A stretch of 64,000 nt of DNA. It comes from Psilocybe azurescens. Its lineage: Eukaryota; Basidiomycota; Agaricomycetes; Agaricales; Agrocybaceae. The first letter of the stretch is position 1. Every line of letters starts with the position of its first letter. Of this stretch, positions 35,680 through 47,337 are shown piece after piece. The DNA lies in the NCBI GenBank assembly GCA_023853785.1, contig JAJIRX010000533.1:682001-746000 (forward strand), written 5' to 3'. The position numbers and the translations under genes were made by a program. Under the pieces are notes generated by a model. It had not been told where the DNA came from. It made no database searches and saw only the letters and a program-made list of their open reading frames with translations.

Positions 35680-36290
35680 ATTACTTCAGCTTCGGTGGAT
35701 AGAAACCCTTTCCAACCTCAGCTTGCGGTCTCCCGAACGTTGAACGAAGATGCAACATTTGTGGAACATTTGTTGTCGAGTGCAATCTGGAAGTTTGGGC
35801 TGGGCATACAACAAGGAACGCATCTTTAGAAGAACATATAGAGTGCGTTGAACCTAGTAGTTTGTGGAAGGGGTGGGCCAGAACAGGCATCGCATTGGCG
35901 GTGAAAAGCGTTCGACAGTGAGTTTCAGTCTTTTGATTTCCTGTTTGCATAGCGATTGCTGTGATTTCTTCTAGCATCGCTTGGGATGCCTTTTCTTTTT
36001 CTCGGGCGCTGAAAACTCTATCAACTAGCTGGATGAGTTCTGGATATTCTTGCTGTCGGACACATGCCAACAATTCTGATCTTCAGGAACTTGCTAGTTG
36101 TTTGCTGCACACTGGTATTTTGACGACTTTGCTGATTCCGAATCATATCTCTTAGGATTACTGGACAGGACCTGTATATGTTATATCGATAAGCAATACC
36201 GTTGTGGAGAAAAACGAAAGGCGACAAGGCTCTGACTCACCTTTCATTTACTCGTGACATGACAGTGACGTTGGTCACTGGCAGCCGAAG
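35680..36290 (-). repeat. R1 block, copy linked to gene B1
   Basis: Best preserved with the copy at 41385-41985; the two share several stretches at DNA level such as TTTTGACGA(C/A)TTTGCTGATT and CTCTTAGGATT. On the minus strand GTGAGTCAGAG is followed by an intron-like ~75 nt ending ATATACAG, then SCPVILRDMIRNQQSRQNTS. Another frame carries VRQQEYPELIQLVDRVFSAR with a helical, charged continuation. The frames do not join, so this copy is probably decayed. Confidence 0.55.
36233..36278. promoter_or_regulatory. TGASTCA + GTGAC/GTCAC cluster, unit B1
   Basis: TGACTCA 36233-36239, GTGAC 36254-36258, GTGAC 36265-36269 and GTCAC 36274-36278. It has the same order relative to the small gene as in the four other units. 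Confidence 0.5.
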
Positions 36291-38333
36291 CTCAGCAAGA
36301 GAAGATACTTGGAAGGTACATGGCAGAGAATAACTGCTTTAGGGGATCAAAAGGACGGAATAAAGGTGAAATAGCTCCTGCAGCAAGCCCCGCCACCCGA
36401 AATGACTTCTGAATTGTTGAATTTCATCGGGAAACAGCTAATCCGTCGGGCATTTCGAATCCTGAATCATTCTGGCCGGCGTTCGGTGAACTAGTTTGCA
36501 TGGGATGTATACAGAGAAAAGAGATCTGTTGCCTGGTCCTCTTTACTGGTGGGACAATTATCAAGCACATTCCTACAAGACCGCGATGATTTGTTGGATA
36601 CGACATTGATCCTCGGGCCGTAGCAAGGCTTGGAATTGTCTCCTGCGTTCGTGAAGAAACTGGAGTCGATGCAGAGAGTGGCGGACGACTTGGGGAGACG
36701 GGTTGGAATTGTCCTCGATTGCCATATCCAGTCCGGGTGTCCCATGTGAAATCTCGAAAGAAGAGAGGGTTTCTAGGCTTTCTCCATCCTTGCGTATATT
36801 CGGCCCTTCGAGGAACCTTGGCGACAAACGACACGAAATCCAAACGTTTTGAAGTCGTCGAATACGAATGCCTTCCCTTTTGACAGGGTCTGAGTATCGA
36901 CGCCCAAAATACACGAAACAAAGCAGTTGACGCGTTATTAATATCCAGCGCGTGCGCCCATTGTCCCAGTTTGGCAGTGACAGAATCACGCCTGCATGAC
37001 GATTGTAGAAAGCTTGGACAGTTTCTTTGGTTCAAAAGTGACCGTGGAATATATCCCATTGTTCGCGGCGGAGGAATGCGGACATCACATCGAGCGATGG
37101 GAATACACCCTTGTCCCCGTCGGCATGCACAGCAGTTTGCGGTCGATGACAGAATTTGCCGATTCCAAACATGGCGAAGGGTGAAATTTCAATGTGGAAG
37201 CCGAGTACGCGTCCCAATTTGAGAAGATTATGGACCGTCCACGGTGGACTGTTGTTGAGAAACAGTACTAGACTGGGCAATAGTTGCCAGTCAAGGCGCC
37301 ATTTATACAAAGAAGAGCACAAAAGATTACGCACTTGTGTATTTTCCAGCTGCAGACCGAAATTTCATGGGCTATGAGTCCTAGCCTCCGATTCCTCAAA
37401 TAGTCTTGGAGCTCGAAACGGAAACCAACGTCAACATTGTATTGTGGATTTTCTGAGGAATCTTCTCGTGGAGACAATGTCTTGTCCATCTGTCGTGTTC
37501 GACTTCAGTTCGCCATGGATCAGAGAACAACGGCATACGTATGTGCCAATAGGGATATGGGCGTACGATGTTTTGTCTTACAGGCGAGAAAACGGAAAAT
37601 GAAAATTTCAGATGTTCACAAGCTGTTTTTGGTCCACAGAATACCTTCCTGGACTGGTGGTCAGTGTCCATGAAGCACGCAAGGCGAAGTTCGTCGATGC
37701 ACGCACCCTTTCCAATCTAAAGGACCATTGGCCCAACTCCCCAACGCTTTGTAGCGATAGAATGATTTCTGGCAAACGGATGTGTGTCTTCGGTTGCATT
37801 CGAACTCGAATTCTGCGAGCATTGTGACCTTTTGTCGGAGTGGAATTCGTTGAATGTGGAGGCACGTTTATTGGCAAAGCAGCGGACCAATCAGTGCAGT
37901 TGACGCCCTAGGAAGGAAGTATACTGAGATATATATGCTGTGGGGATGCCCGGTGCTGGCTCATTCTAGCGACGCTGAGAATGGATTTTTGACCCTTTAC
38001 GGTGCTGTTGATCTTCTGTGGTTTACAGAATCCATCCTCGCGAATGGGTGACAAGCAGAAACGCTTGTTTGCTCTTGCTTTTGGTCGTGTATGCATCCAG
38101 ACTGGCTTACATTTTCGTCAGACTATCGTGCCGGCATTTCCAAATCAATGCAGTTCTAATTTGCATAAGAAGGACGTCAGGAAAACTCCCCTTTTCGCCT
38201 CAGGGTTGTTTGCTTTATTCCTCCCTTCTTCCGCGCCTTTGGGTCCCTTCTCCTGCGCCTCCGCCATAATTTTCCACCCAACGCTTTGATATTCTTTTTT
38301 TTTTGTTCATCCCACTTGAACCTTGAGATCGTT
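36291..38333. other. Spacer and 5' region of gene B1
   Basis: Contains many overlapping ORFs without shared structure; probably old repeat DNA. Near the 3' end are TGCCGGCATTTCC (about 38130) and CCTTTTCGCCTCAGGG (about 38190-38206), the blocks shared with the other small genes. Confidence 0.4.
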
Positions 38334-38986
38334 ATGTCCTTCTGCACGAGTTCCCTTTCGTCATTCAGTCGAATTTTAGAAGCCGAACATGCATTCATAC
38401 CACAAAACGAAAACACTGTACAGGGATTGCATCTCCCAGGTGCACGGCCCATACATCCCACTGAAGCTGCTCCTCCACCATATGAAAATAACTCTGCAGT
38501 ATGTGCTTTCACTACAGGAGACTTCCTGTCTTTATTCTTCGCATCTTCTTCTGATTTCGATGATTCTATTGGCAGATAAATGTCGATGCATCCGCTGCGG
38601 CTTCCGTTGAGGCAGATGCGATGGCACAAATTGTCGAAACTGCCGAGATTCATTGGGCAGAAGCAGCACAGGGACCTGTTCTGCCTGATCCCATGGCCCA
38701 CGCACCTGCCGGCGCGAATGCTGGCACCCACGTTGATCCTCCTATCGCTGGTGTCGAGGCGATAATCAAGGTTAGCTCACCACGCCTTTGATTCGATTTC
38801 TTTATACCTGTAGACTGAAAATCCTTTTCCTTTGTCAATTTCTTATTGTGCACATAGGATAACCTATCTGCGCTGGTCGTCGCATTCAATCGTAGGCTCT
38901 TACCCGTCAGAATTGTCGTTGGAAGATGGTTTCGCAGGGCCATTCGAAATGGCGGACCAGCCTATCGGCGTCACGACCTTGCATAA
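38334..38986 (+). CDS. Family B small protein, copy B1
   Basis: Exons 38334-38498 (55 codons), 38576-38770 (65) and 38858-38986 (42 plus stop), all phase 0, give 162 residues. Exon 1 reads SSLSSFSRILEAEHAFIP then LHLPGARPIHPTE. Exon 2 is Ala-rich and low in complexity, ending GVEAIIK. Exon 3 is a basic amphipathic helix, DNLSALVVAFNRRLLPVRIV then GRWFRRAIR. B2 (44758-45334) has the same exon order, junction phases and motifs. The exon 1 pattern LSSF.xILExxH resembles LPPILQVLEEGH of family A, suggesting distant relationship. No known domain or signal peptide; function unknown. Confidence 0.7.
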
Positions 38987-41384
38987 TTGCTCTTGAAACA
39001 CCTCGACTTCCCTGGTCATTATTTCTTGCGCATCCGACAAAGATATCATATTCGCGTGCTCAGTTTCTTGGTTTTTTTTTTTGGTTCTAACACACAGCGA
39101 CATCTATCACTCGACGCGCCCTGTACATACACACATACTTACCTCAACCAACGAATAGGTCCGTTAGAACTCTAGTTTATGTTAAACTCCAACCTAGAAA
39201 TAGTTTCATATACTTTATCTTTCTTGTCATATACTTAAGCTTGGTAGCATTGTTCGTTTCTTGAATTTTACTGTACCATACTATATTAAGCATCACTGTA
39301 TTTTTTTTAGCTTACATTTCTTTGCATTTGCATTTGCTCTCGTTGCTTTCTTGTCATTTCAACTATGACCACCGTTAACAAATGTAACAAAGAACAAAAT
39401 AGAAGGATTTATTGTCCCAGCGATGACATGGTGTGCTCACGAATTAGCTAACGCAAAACCAGAAACCAGAACAGTACTGCGACTCAAGCAGATAGTCATG
39501 GGTAACCAAGATCTTCATCCAAAGGGTAATTGTCGGATTCCAGATTCCAGAGGCAACTGGCTCGAAATTGGAAGTAAATAGGGCAGAAAGACGAGCTGTA
39601 TCGCTAACGCATATAGAAACGGGTCTAGATACTTGCTCGCTGTGTAATTCTTGGGAGAAATCTCGTTGCCGGTCATGGGTTGTGTGCGATCTGTTTAAGA
39701 AATTGGGCTCGTTATCGAGCGTTGAAGAAATATCAGGTGCAGGGCATGAATCTTACGATGACAATGTCCAGTTTCATAACAGTCAGACGCGGCGGATGTC
39801 CAAAGTTGTCCCCTCTTTGAACTGGGACGGTCGTTGGAAGGACTATGCGTATATGTTCAGGATTTATCCGTTGTTGTTGCCGTGTGTTTCTTGACCGTGA
39901 CCGATCTCAGTCTTGGACTGAGACATTAATGAGCGTTCTCCTTTCTTTCGGCTGTCAAGGAGATTGCTTGTCGAGACGCACATTTGTGTTGAAAGTGGGT
40001 ATCCTTTGTAAGCTGACAGACGGTAGAAATAACGTCGTGAAGTATTAGACTCCAGTGATATGTTAACTGCTCTACTTGTCGAGGTTGGCAGTGCGACCGT
40101 GTTCTGGGTTCGAGAACGTCGCCGTGAGTCGATTTGCTGCGCCATGTCCAAAAGTTCTGGTCGAGTTACGAGATACGCACATTTTGAGTCTCGCTGTATC
40201 TGATGATTCTGTTCCACCCGTCGTCGGTTTGCGTTCGTACTAGTTATGTCGGTACCATGGCTCCTCTAATGTAGATAATTAGATTTTCATCGCCGCTAAA
40301 AGTCAGAGAATAACCAGGACATCGCTCTTGCACCTGCTATCAATCAAGGGAGACTCTTGAAGAAACCAAGTTGAGGGAATGGTTGATCGATTTAACCAGG
40401 TGAAAATGTTCGATGAAGGCTGCTGCCACTGAAATCTGAAAAGAATGGACGTTCATCTTTTCAATAAAACAAATCTGATTATTTGAAATTAGACGAGAGA
40501 CAGAACTACGGCTTGTGTTGTGAAAAAGACCAGAGGCACAGGAGCAATTTGAAATTCGCGACGGGCCGCAATGGCCCAGCGTTCTTTCGTTCCTTTTCCA
40601 TCCAGTGCGCTTCAGTCACTCGTTCATATCATATAACTTTCCTCAAAAATCTCACACACCTCTCTTTCTCTAGTCCAGTTTATTTTCAACTGGAAATCCA
40701 ACAAATCGGCGTTGACCTCCAACTTGGAAGAATCAATTTGACATTATGTCTCGGAGACGTGAATTTTACCCGACCGCCCCAATCTGAGACAGCGAGTCTT
40801 TCAACGTTAACCCCTTTCCTACAACAATCCGCACCGCCAGCAACCACTCTTTCAATAAGAGGTTTAACATGCACCATCGATGCCAATTTTCAGCTCGACT
40901 CTGTTGACGCAAAACAGGATTAGCAAAGGATACTCGCTGATGGCACCTCACCCACCTTTCAACTTCATCGACAAAAAAACACCTATAAACATACGCCTGC
41001 AAGAAGCACGTCAGGAACTGAGCTGATAGCACCCTAGGAAATGGCAGCAGAAATACTTGGGAGAGGAGAAGGACAGGAGGACGCTTCCTCGGATTTGCAT
41101 GCCACAGACAACGCACGCACAAAACGCACGCATTCAACAATGGCAATTTTCGAAATTCCTGGGCGGCCAATCTGGGTGTTGGATAGGTGTCTCTGCTTGC
41201 TTCTGCTAGTCAGTTTTTATTATCCTGAGCCCGACAAAATCGACATCTTCTGAGCAGCAGACGAAGGCGCTTCAACACCAGCTCGACCGAGCAAGCTCGC
41301 GCGCGTACATATAAAAATCGGACATTCACAGAACGGCGCGAGCTATTATTTCTATAGTGTTGGATAAATGACCGCCTTCAATGG
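38987..41384. other. Gene-free stretch after B1
   Basis: T-rich downstream region, then a repeat-like area with short ORFs. An ORF at 40483-40923 (plus) is Ser/Thr/Gln-rich and unsupported. The ATG at 40748 (MSRRREFYPTAPI then stop) faintly resembles a family A start but cannot be extended. Confidence 0.4.
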
Positions 41385-41985
41385 TCAAGCATTTTCCTCC
41401 GTTCTACTGAACTGAAGGTCTCTGGGCATGGGCGAAACAACATCCGACATCAATTGTTGAACAACTTTGGATTGGAGCCCAAGTCCGCGCAAAGCTTCAC
41501 TCTCATGCAAGGAGCCGGAGGTTCTATCTGTTTTCCCAGTCAGGATGAAAGGATTAGAGAGACCATTTTGGAGAAAGGATGAGGAATGCTCTTTCGACAG
41601 TGAGTTATCACACTCTTCATTCATGTTTGCTGGGCGGTTGTCGCCTCTTCTTCTCCACATTTCTTGGGGATGCGTTTCTTCTTTATTCATGTTGGATATG
41701 CGGATCCTCCAGCCGTTGGACAGACCTTGCTTAATCTTGACGAACTGCGCGCATCTATGCTTCTGGCCTTGAGGGTCTTCGGGGCGCCTTGCTGTCACAC
41801 TGCATTTTGACGAATTTGCTGATTTTGCATCACACCTCTTAGGATTCGGACAGGTCCTGTACATGTATCATCAATCAGCATTACCAGGTTAAATCGTCGT
41901 GGAGAAGAATGAAAGATCAGCTCTCTTCTGACTCACCCTTCATTGCATGTGACACGCCGTGACCCGAGTCACACATAATCCTTCG
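41385..41985 (-). repeat. R1 block, copy linked to gene B2
   Basis: On the minus strand ATGAAGG, then GTGAGTCAG, an intron-like stretch to ATGTACAG, then an in-frame peptide PVRILRGVMQNQQIRQNAV that matches the peptide at this place in the other copies (NQQxRQN). It soon ends in TGA. Extensive DNA similarity to 35680-36290. Confidence 0.55.
41930..41972. promoter_or_regulatory. TGASTCA + GTGAC/GTCAC cluster, unit B2
   Basis: TGACTCA 41930-41936, GTGAC 41949-41953, GTGAC 41959-41963 and GTCAC 41968-41972. Confidence 0.5.
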
Positions 41986-44757
41986 AGGCCGATGTAGGGA
42001 GGGTATATTGGCAGGGGGATTTGGCATAGACTCCAAAACGATAATTGAAACAGATAGGGTCTAATGTGGCCGAATTCATGCTAGCATTCTCACCTTGTGC
42101 TTAAGCTGCAACTTTTTGGGACGACAACGATCCATCGAGCCTTCCGAATCCTAAACCTATGCGGCTATTTGCTGGCGGCTAGGCGTAGCTTTTGAGAAAT
42201 CTTGCACCCAGGAAGGAACAAATTGAAGCGTACTGTGGTCGTGCAAGCCTCTCAACTGGTAAATGCGTATCAAACCGCGAAATGTGGGCAGGACGTCGTA
42301 AATCCATCGGCAATTCCAGACGTCTTTGTTGCTCTTCTACTGGTGTTGGAATGGCATCATTGGGAGGACAGGTTGCTGTGGAGGAGAGAGGGCCGTATCT
42401 GATGACGCCGGACTGGCAAGATCAACCTTCCAACAAAGGAGGAGCGTATCCGCTGCAGAGTATTTGAAGGAGAGCCATCTGCCAGGTTTCTGAATACTGA
42501 AATCGATTTCATTGTTCAATGAACGCTGCGAGACGACGAACGACAACCCTTCCAATGCGTCAACCTATCGCAATGCCGGTTATAAATGCCTTCGAGTACA
42601 TCCCTTCTGACGGACGAAACGAGTGTCGACCCCCAATTCTGAGGACACAGCACATTGCTGATACTTGTATGGAAACACTGTCCAAATGTCCAAAGTTGGT
42701 TTAACCAAACTCAAATCTTCATGACTCGGGAATTTAGACGGTTTTCTAAATCAATTGTTGGAACAATTGACTTTGGTGTACGGACTGTCTTCGTTGGTTG
42801 GGCGGATTGTGATTTGGACGTTTAACGTCGAGGATATGTTCTCGGTTACATCGGCACGGAAAACATCTCGCCGGGAATGATGGGTTTGGTCGTTTCTGAA
42901 GAAGAGACCGGAATTTCGTGCACAAGGCGACCGGCGCTTTCATTGAAACATACAAAAGGAATACGTTCCAGTGTTCTTTTCAGTTCTATGTTGGAAAACT
43001 ACATCCTTTAACTGGGGATTAGTCTTCATACATGCGATGCGTCTACAAAACGCAATTTCAACCACACACCCTTGACAACGCTGCAGGTTTTATTCCGATT
43101 TCCGCTGGCCGTCGAGGGGTGCGAATCCCGCAGACAAAAGTTGGCTCTCCCAAACATCAGGAATTGGTGCATTATAGATTCTCCGCGTACGCAGTTCGTA
43201 CGAATATTCTTGGAATAATCACGCTCCTATCGCAACTTTGGAAGTTTAAATGCCTTTCTTGGAGCACGGTGAATCGTGGATATATTTCTAACTTCGTTGG
43301 TCGGGCAGAACGTGGACATCACGTCGAGCTGGAAATATATGTGCTGGACATACGTCCGGATTCTCATCGGCGCGCGTATGGTAACTCGCTGTCAAGGAGT
43401 TCGGCCGTTTTGAAGATAGCGAGTGATTTTTGGTGTTGAAAGTCGCCGTATGTTCCCGTTTAAGAAGAATGGCGAGTGCTTAGCCTGTCCGTTCCTTGAG
43501 GAGTGTATTCTTAGACTGGAAACCGGTGTCAACGCTCTGCGACAACATTTCCAGGAAAACATGACGAAATCACTTACCCTGGACAATAACATATCTCCTA
43601 TCTCGTTCACACTTCAAAGCACAGTTAATCGAGTGGCAACTAGACTTCGTCTTTTATTCCCTTCCAAAGTCGAATTCGAGGTCGATGTTGAGTCATCATC
43701 ATCATGGACCTTTTCTGCGGGAATAAGACGAAATTGTTGGCTAGATCTGGGAAAGGAGCGGTTGTTCGGCTTTTTAATGTTCGTGTATGGGTGTCGATTC
43801 ACACTGGAAATGGGCCTATGTTATCCACCATCGAAGTTGACTGTCCGCGCCACCGACAATAAAAGGCTTTCTTTTCGAAGCTGATCGTCCGCACCGTCCA
43901 AGGCGAAGGGTTTGTTATTTACTGTCTAGCGTTGAGGTCCGCCGTCCGCGCCGTCCACACCAAAGGATTATGCCGATGTAGACTGTCCGCCCCGACCATA
44001 GCAAGGGACAGGTTTTCATGTTCTACGGGAATATAAGTCTTCATACCTTGTGCGCGTCGGAGCAGTCCATTGTTTCACTCACCCTTTACAATACAGCGGC
44101 CAGCTATTTTGCGAGCAGTCCGCCGTTGCAAGGTCTTCATTTTTGTGGGCGTCCAGGACGGTGCTGCATCGAGCATTTCTTGCGAGCAGTGTTATATGGC
44201 AACGTCTGCATCTTCGTGGGCATCCAGGACGGTGCTGCATCGAGCGTCTTCGGTGGATTACTAGGATTCGTCGACATAGGAAAGAACTTTGGGTGCAAGG
44301 TGGAAAGCAAAGTGGTAATATCTGTGTGTGTTTGTTGGTTTCCGGCGCTTGTCCCGGGTGATCCTGTGGTGCTAAATTTGGGCTATTGGATGTGTTTTGT
44401 CGTCGCCATTCTCCTGAATTCCATGATATTCACAGGCATGAATTACAGTTAGTGAAGGAGAACCATTTATTCATGTCGCTGGCCTTGTACTTGTCGAGGT
44501 TTGAAAGGAGTATGAATACTATTATGCCGGCATTCCAAATCGATACAGTTCTCAAGAAGACGATGGGAATCCCCCTTTTATTTCAGGGCTCGTCTGATTT
44601 TTCCTTCCTTTCTCTTCCTTCCTTTTCCTTAACGTTCATTCCTTAACGTTCATCTCCCATTTTTTCCTGCTCGCTTGCAGTTGGTCTACGAACCTCTCTG
44701 TCTGTTTCAACCGGTGCTTTCGACACTGTTCGCTTTCTATCGGACCTGTAGTGTACC
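41986..44757. other. Spacer and 5' region of gene B2
   Basis: Old repeat-like DNA with ORFs that shift frame; a short internal direct repeat (GCGTCCAGGACGGTGCTGCA and GGCATCCAGGACGGTGCTGC) lies near 44150 and 44220. TGCCGGCATTCC near 44525 and CCTTTTATTTCAGGG near 44574-44589 match the upstream blocks of the other small genes. Confidence 0.4.
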
Positions 44758-45334
44758 ATGCCTGCTTGTATGAGCCCTCTTTCGTCCTTCCGCCAAGTAC
44801 TGGAGGTCGGACACCCATTCATACCAGAAAATGCCAACGCAGTAGAAGGACAACACCTTCCCGGCGCACGTCCCATCCATCCGCCCGGAAACAAGCCTGA
44901 GGTTTGTATATTTTTACTTGCACATCTGAATTTACTTTTCTTAAATATTTATATTGACCTCTGTTTCTTTCTCGTAGATGGACGGCGGTGCTTTGGACGA
45001 GGCTTCTGGGAATGCGGGTGCGCAGGCTGCAGGCGTTGAGGGCCCTAGAGCCCACGCAAATGCAGGCGCAGGTGCAGGCGCAGCACAGGTACAAGTCCCT
45101 GCGCAACATGGTAACATGGCGAACCCACCAGCAAACCCAAATAACAACGTCCATCTCAACGCACCTGGCGTCGAGGAAATCATCAAAGTCAGCTCGTATT
45201 TAAAATTCTACACATGTAACTGACCATTTTTACGCGTTCAGGAAAAGATCTCTGCACTGGTCACCGCGTTCCGCAGGCTCTTTCCTGTGATGATTGTCGA
45301 AAGGTGGCTTCGTAGAGCCATACGGGACCAATGA
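44758..45334 (+). CDS. Family B small protein, copy B2
   Basis: Exons 44758-44901 (48 codons), 44978-45187 (70) and 45242-45334 (30 plus stop), all phase 0, give 148 residues. Exon 1 reads SPLSSFRQVLEVGHPFIP then QHLPGARPIHPPG, nearly the same as B1. Exon 2 is an Ala/Gly/Asn-rich linker ending GVEEIIK, as in B1 (GVEAIIK). Exon 3 is EKISALVTAFRRLFPVMIVE then RWLRRAIRDQ. The strong conservation of the two ends against a freely varying low-complexity middle is what selection on a protein looks like. Function unknown. The gene lies 2.8 kb from its R1 block. Confidence 0.72.
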
Positions 45335-47337
45335 ATGCGCATTCAACCTAACTTTTTAACCGCCCACCCATCTCCATAGCCGGCAGGAGCCGGCAGACAT
45401 ACCCTATACCTCAAATACACTGTACCATACCTATCATCGTCGACACCCTAACGCTGAGGCCCTTAAAAAACAAATGGCCGCTTCAAAAAATTCTTGATTC
45501 ATTTTCTTGGAACCTGGCACACCCACCCTATAAACTACCCTCCATTCACACTGTACATACTTCATACAACATACCCTGCCTTCGCACTGCTGGGCCCCGA
45601 TCTCCAGAACCGCAGTGGGAAAAATCATCAGCTGAATCAGAAACAAAGAAACGCGTCGCTCTGCTCTGTCCTATCCTATCCATCTTTTTTATCTAATGCT
45701 TTCCTGTCATATAGCTTTTATAAGTTTTCGATCTGCTCCTCGATACCGAACGATACTGTACTATACACACGTCGTCTATCCCTTCTTGCACATGCACCCA
45801 CCCACCAGTACTCGAACTCGCTGTTGCTGCTTTGTCGCTGTCTGTGTACACACCCATTTATGTAGAATATCTGCAAAGATGTTTTTCATTATCTTGTTCT
45901 AATAAAGTCAACCCGACCAAGGAAGCGAGAATGATCATGAGCTAGAATGTGGGTTTGGTAGATAACAAATGAAAAGTGGTTGATAGATGTATTGTGCATA
46001 CAGCAAAACAGCAAAGAAAGAAAAAACGACGTCAGAAAAAGAAAGTCAGTGAACAACTGTCCAAATGGATGATGACGCGACATGCTGGCTTTAGTGTTTT
46101 GGAAGTCACAAGGATGAAGAGTGTAGTGAGGGACGAGGAATAGGAGAGAGTAGGTGGCAGGATAATGGCATAAGTAAGCAAATGTGTAAGGTAAGTAAGA
46201 AAGCAAGTACGTATACGCGTGAATGGATGCATGCACGTCAGAACAGAACAAAACACGAAAAGGCACAAAACATAACAAAAACGGGGGTGGCGGTTGATGT
46301 CTTCGGTAGTTGGATGAGTTAGGTGTCAAGATTCGACTGTTGGTTGCCAGTCATCGACGATCCAACCAAACCGAATCGAATCGAGTTTGTATGACTATAC
46401 GGATACGGCCATTTGCATGATTCCCGAGTCATGTGACGACAATGGCGTTGGTGTTGGTGTTGAGGTCGACAACGAAACGGAACCGATGACGACGAAACAG
46501 TGGATGCGAGACAGTCCAGCAGATATAACGAAAAGATATTTGGACGTGTGGGTGGGTGGGGGTACCCAGATTTCATGTCGTGGATTCGAGCCGAATACGG
46601 AAGGCCGTTGGATATGGGTGCAGGCGAGGAAGAGGCGGCGGAGGAGTAGAGGTGCTTAGGAATGTTGCAGCATGCAGCACGCAGAACGTTTCGGATGAAT
46701 AGTATTTCAAACCATACCACGCACAATGTAATGTAGATTCCGGCCGTCGTCGGTCGCTTGAGGCAAGGTCATAATTTGGTTACGAGGCCCGCCGCAAGTT
46801 CTCGACTTGGCCCATGGATGTCGACGACGACGTATCGAACAAAACACGTCAGTCGCACTTTTTATTGGGTGTCCTTCCTTTTTCCTAATCAGACTTTGGC
46901 ATTTGTTCCAATGTCCATGTGCGGAGCATGGATTTTGTTCTTGGCCCACATTTTGCATTTTGCGTTTTTGCATCGCAGTAGAGTGGCCATGGGTGTTGCA
47001 TGCGGAAACAAAGTGCCGTCCCCAAAACAACAAGTAAAGCAACTCGAAGGCGGAGTTGACAGTTGATCCACAGCGGTCCGGTCACGATGAAATTCGGAAA
47101 CGACGACATCGACCACACCCTCCAAAGAGGGAAAGATGCTAAACCCAATCTCGCCCTCGCCCTCGCCCCCCATCGTTTGTTTGTTTGTCTTCTTTTTAAT
47201 TTTTTTTTGGAGAAAAAAGGCAACAGAAACCCAAAACCCCAATAATCCCACAAAAGAAAATAAAATAAAGGTCGGCCTCGCACTTCCCGGTCTAACGTTC
47301 GAGTGTACCGACGGTTGTCTGGACTTTGCGAAGAATA
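45335..47337. other. Gene-free region before the multi-pass membrane gene
   Basis: C- and T-rich sequence at 45480-45900, then short ORFs in both strands over 45890-47300; none has exon structure or a known motif. Confidence 0.45.

Noticed and set aside
40748..41020. A sixth family A copy (MSRRREFYPTAPI start)
   Set aside because: Only the first few residues resemble family A, a stop follows at once, and no TGASTCA/GTGAC cluster or R1 block is placed as in the other units.
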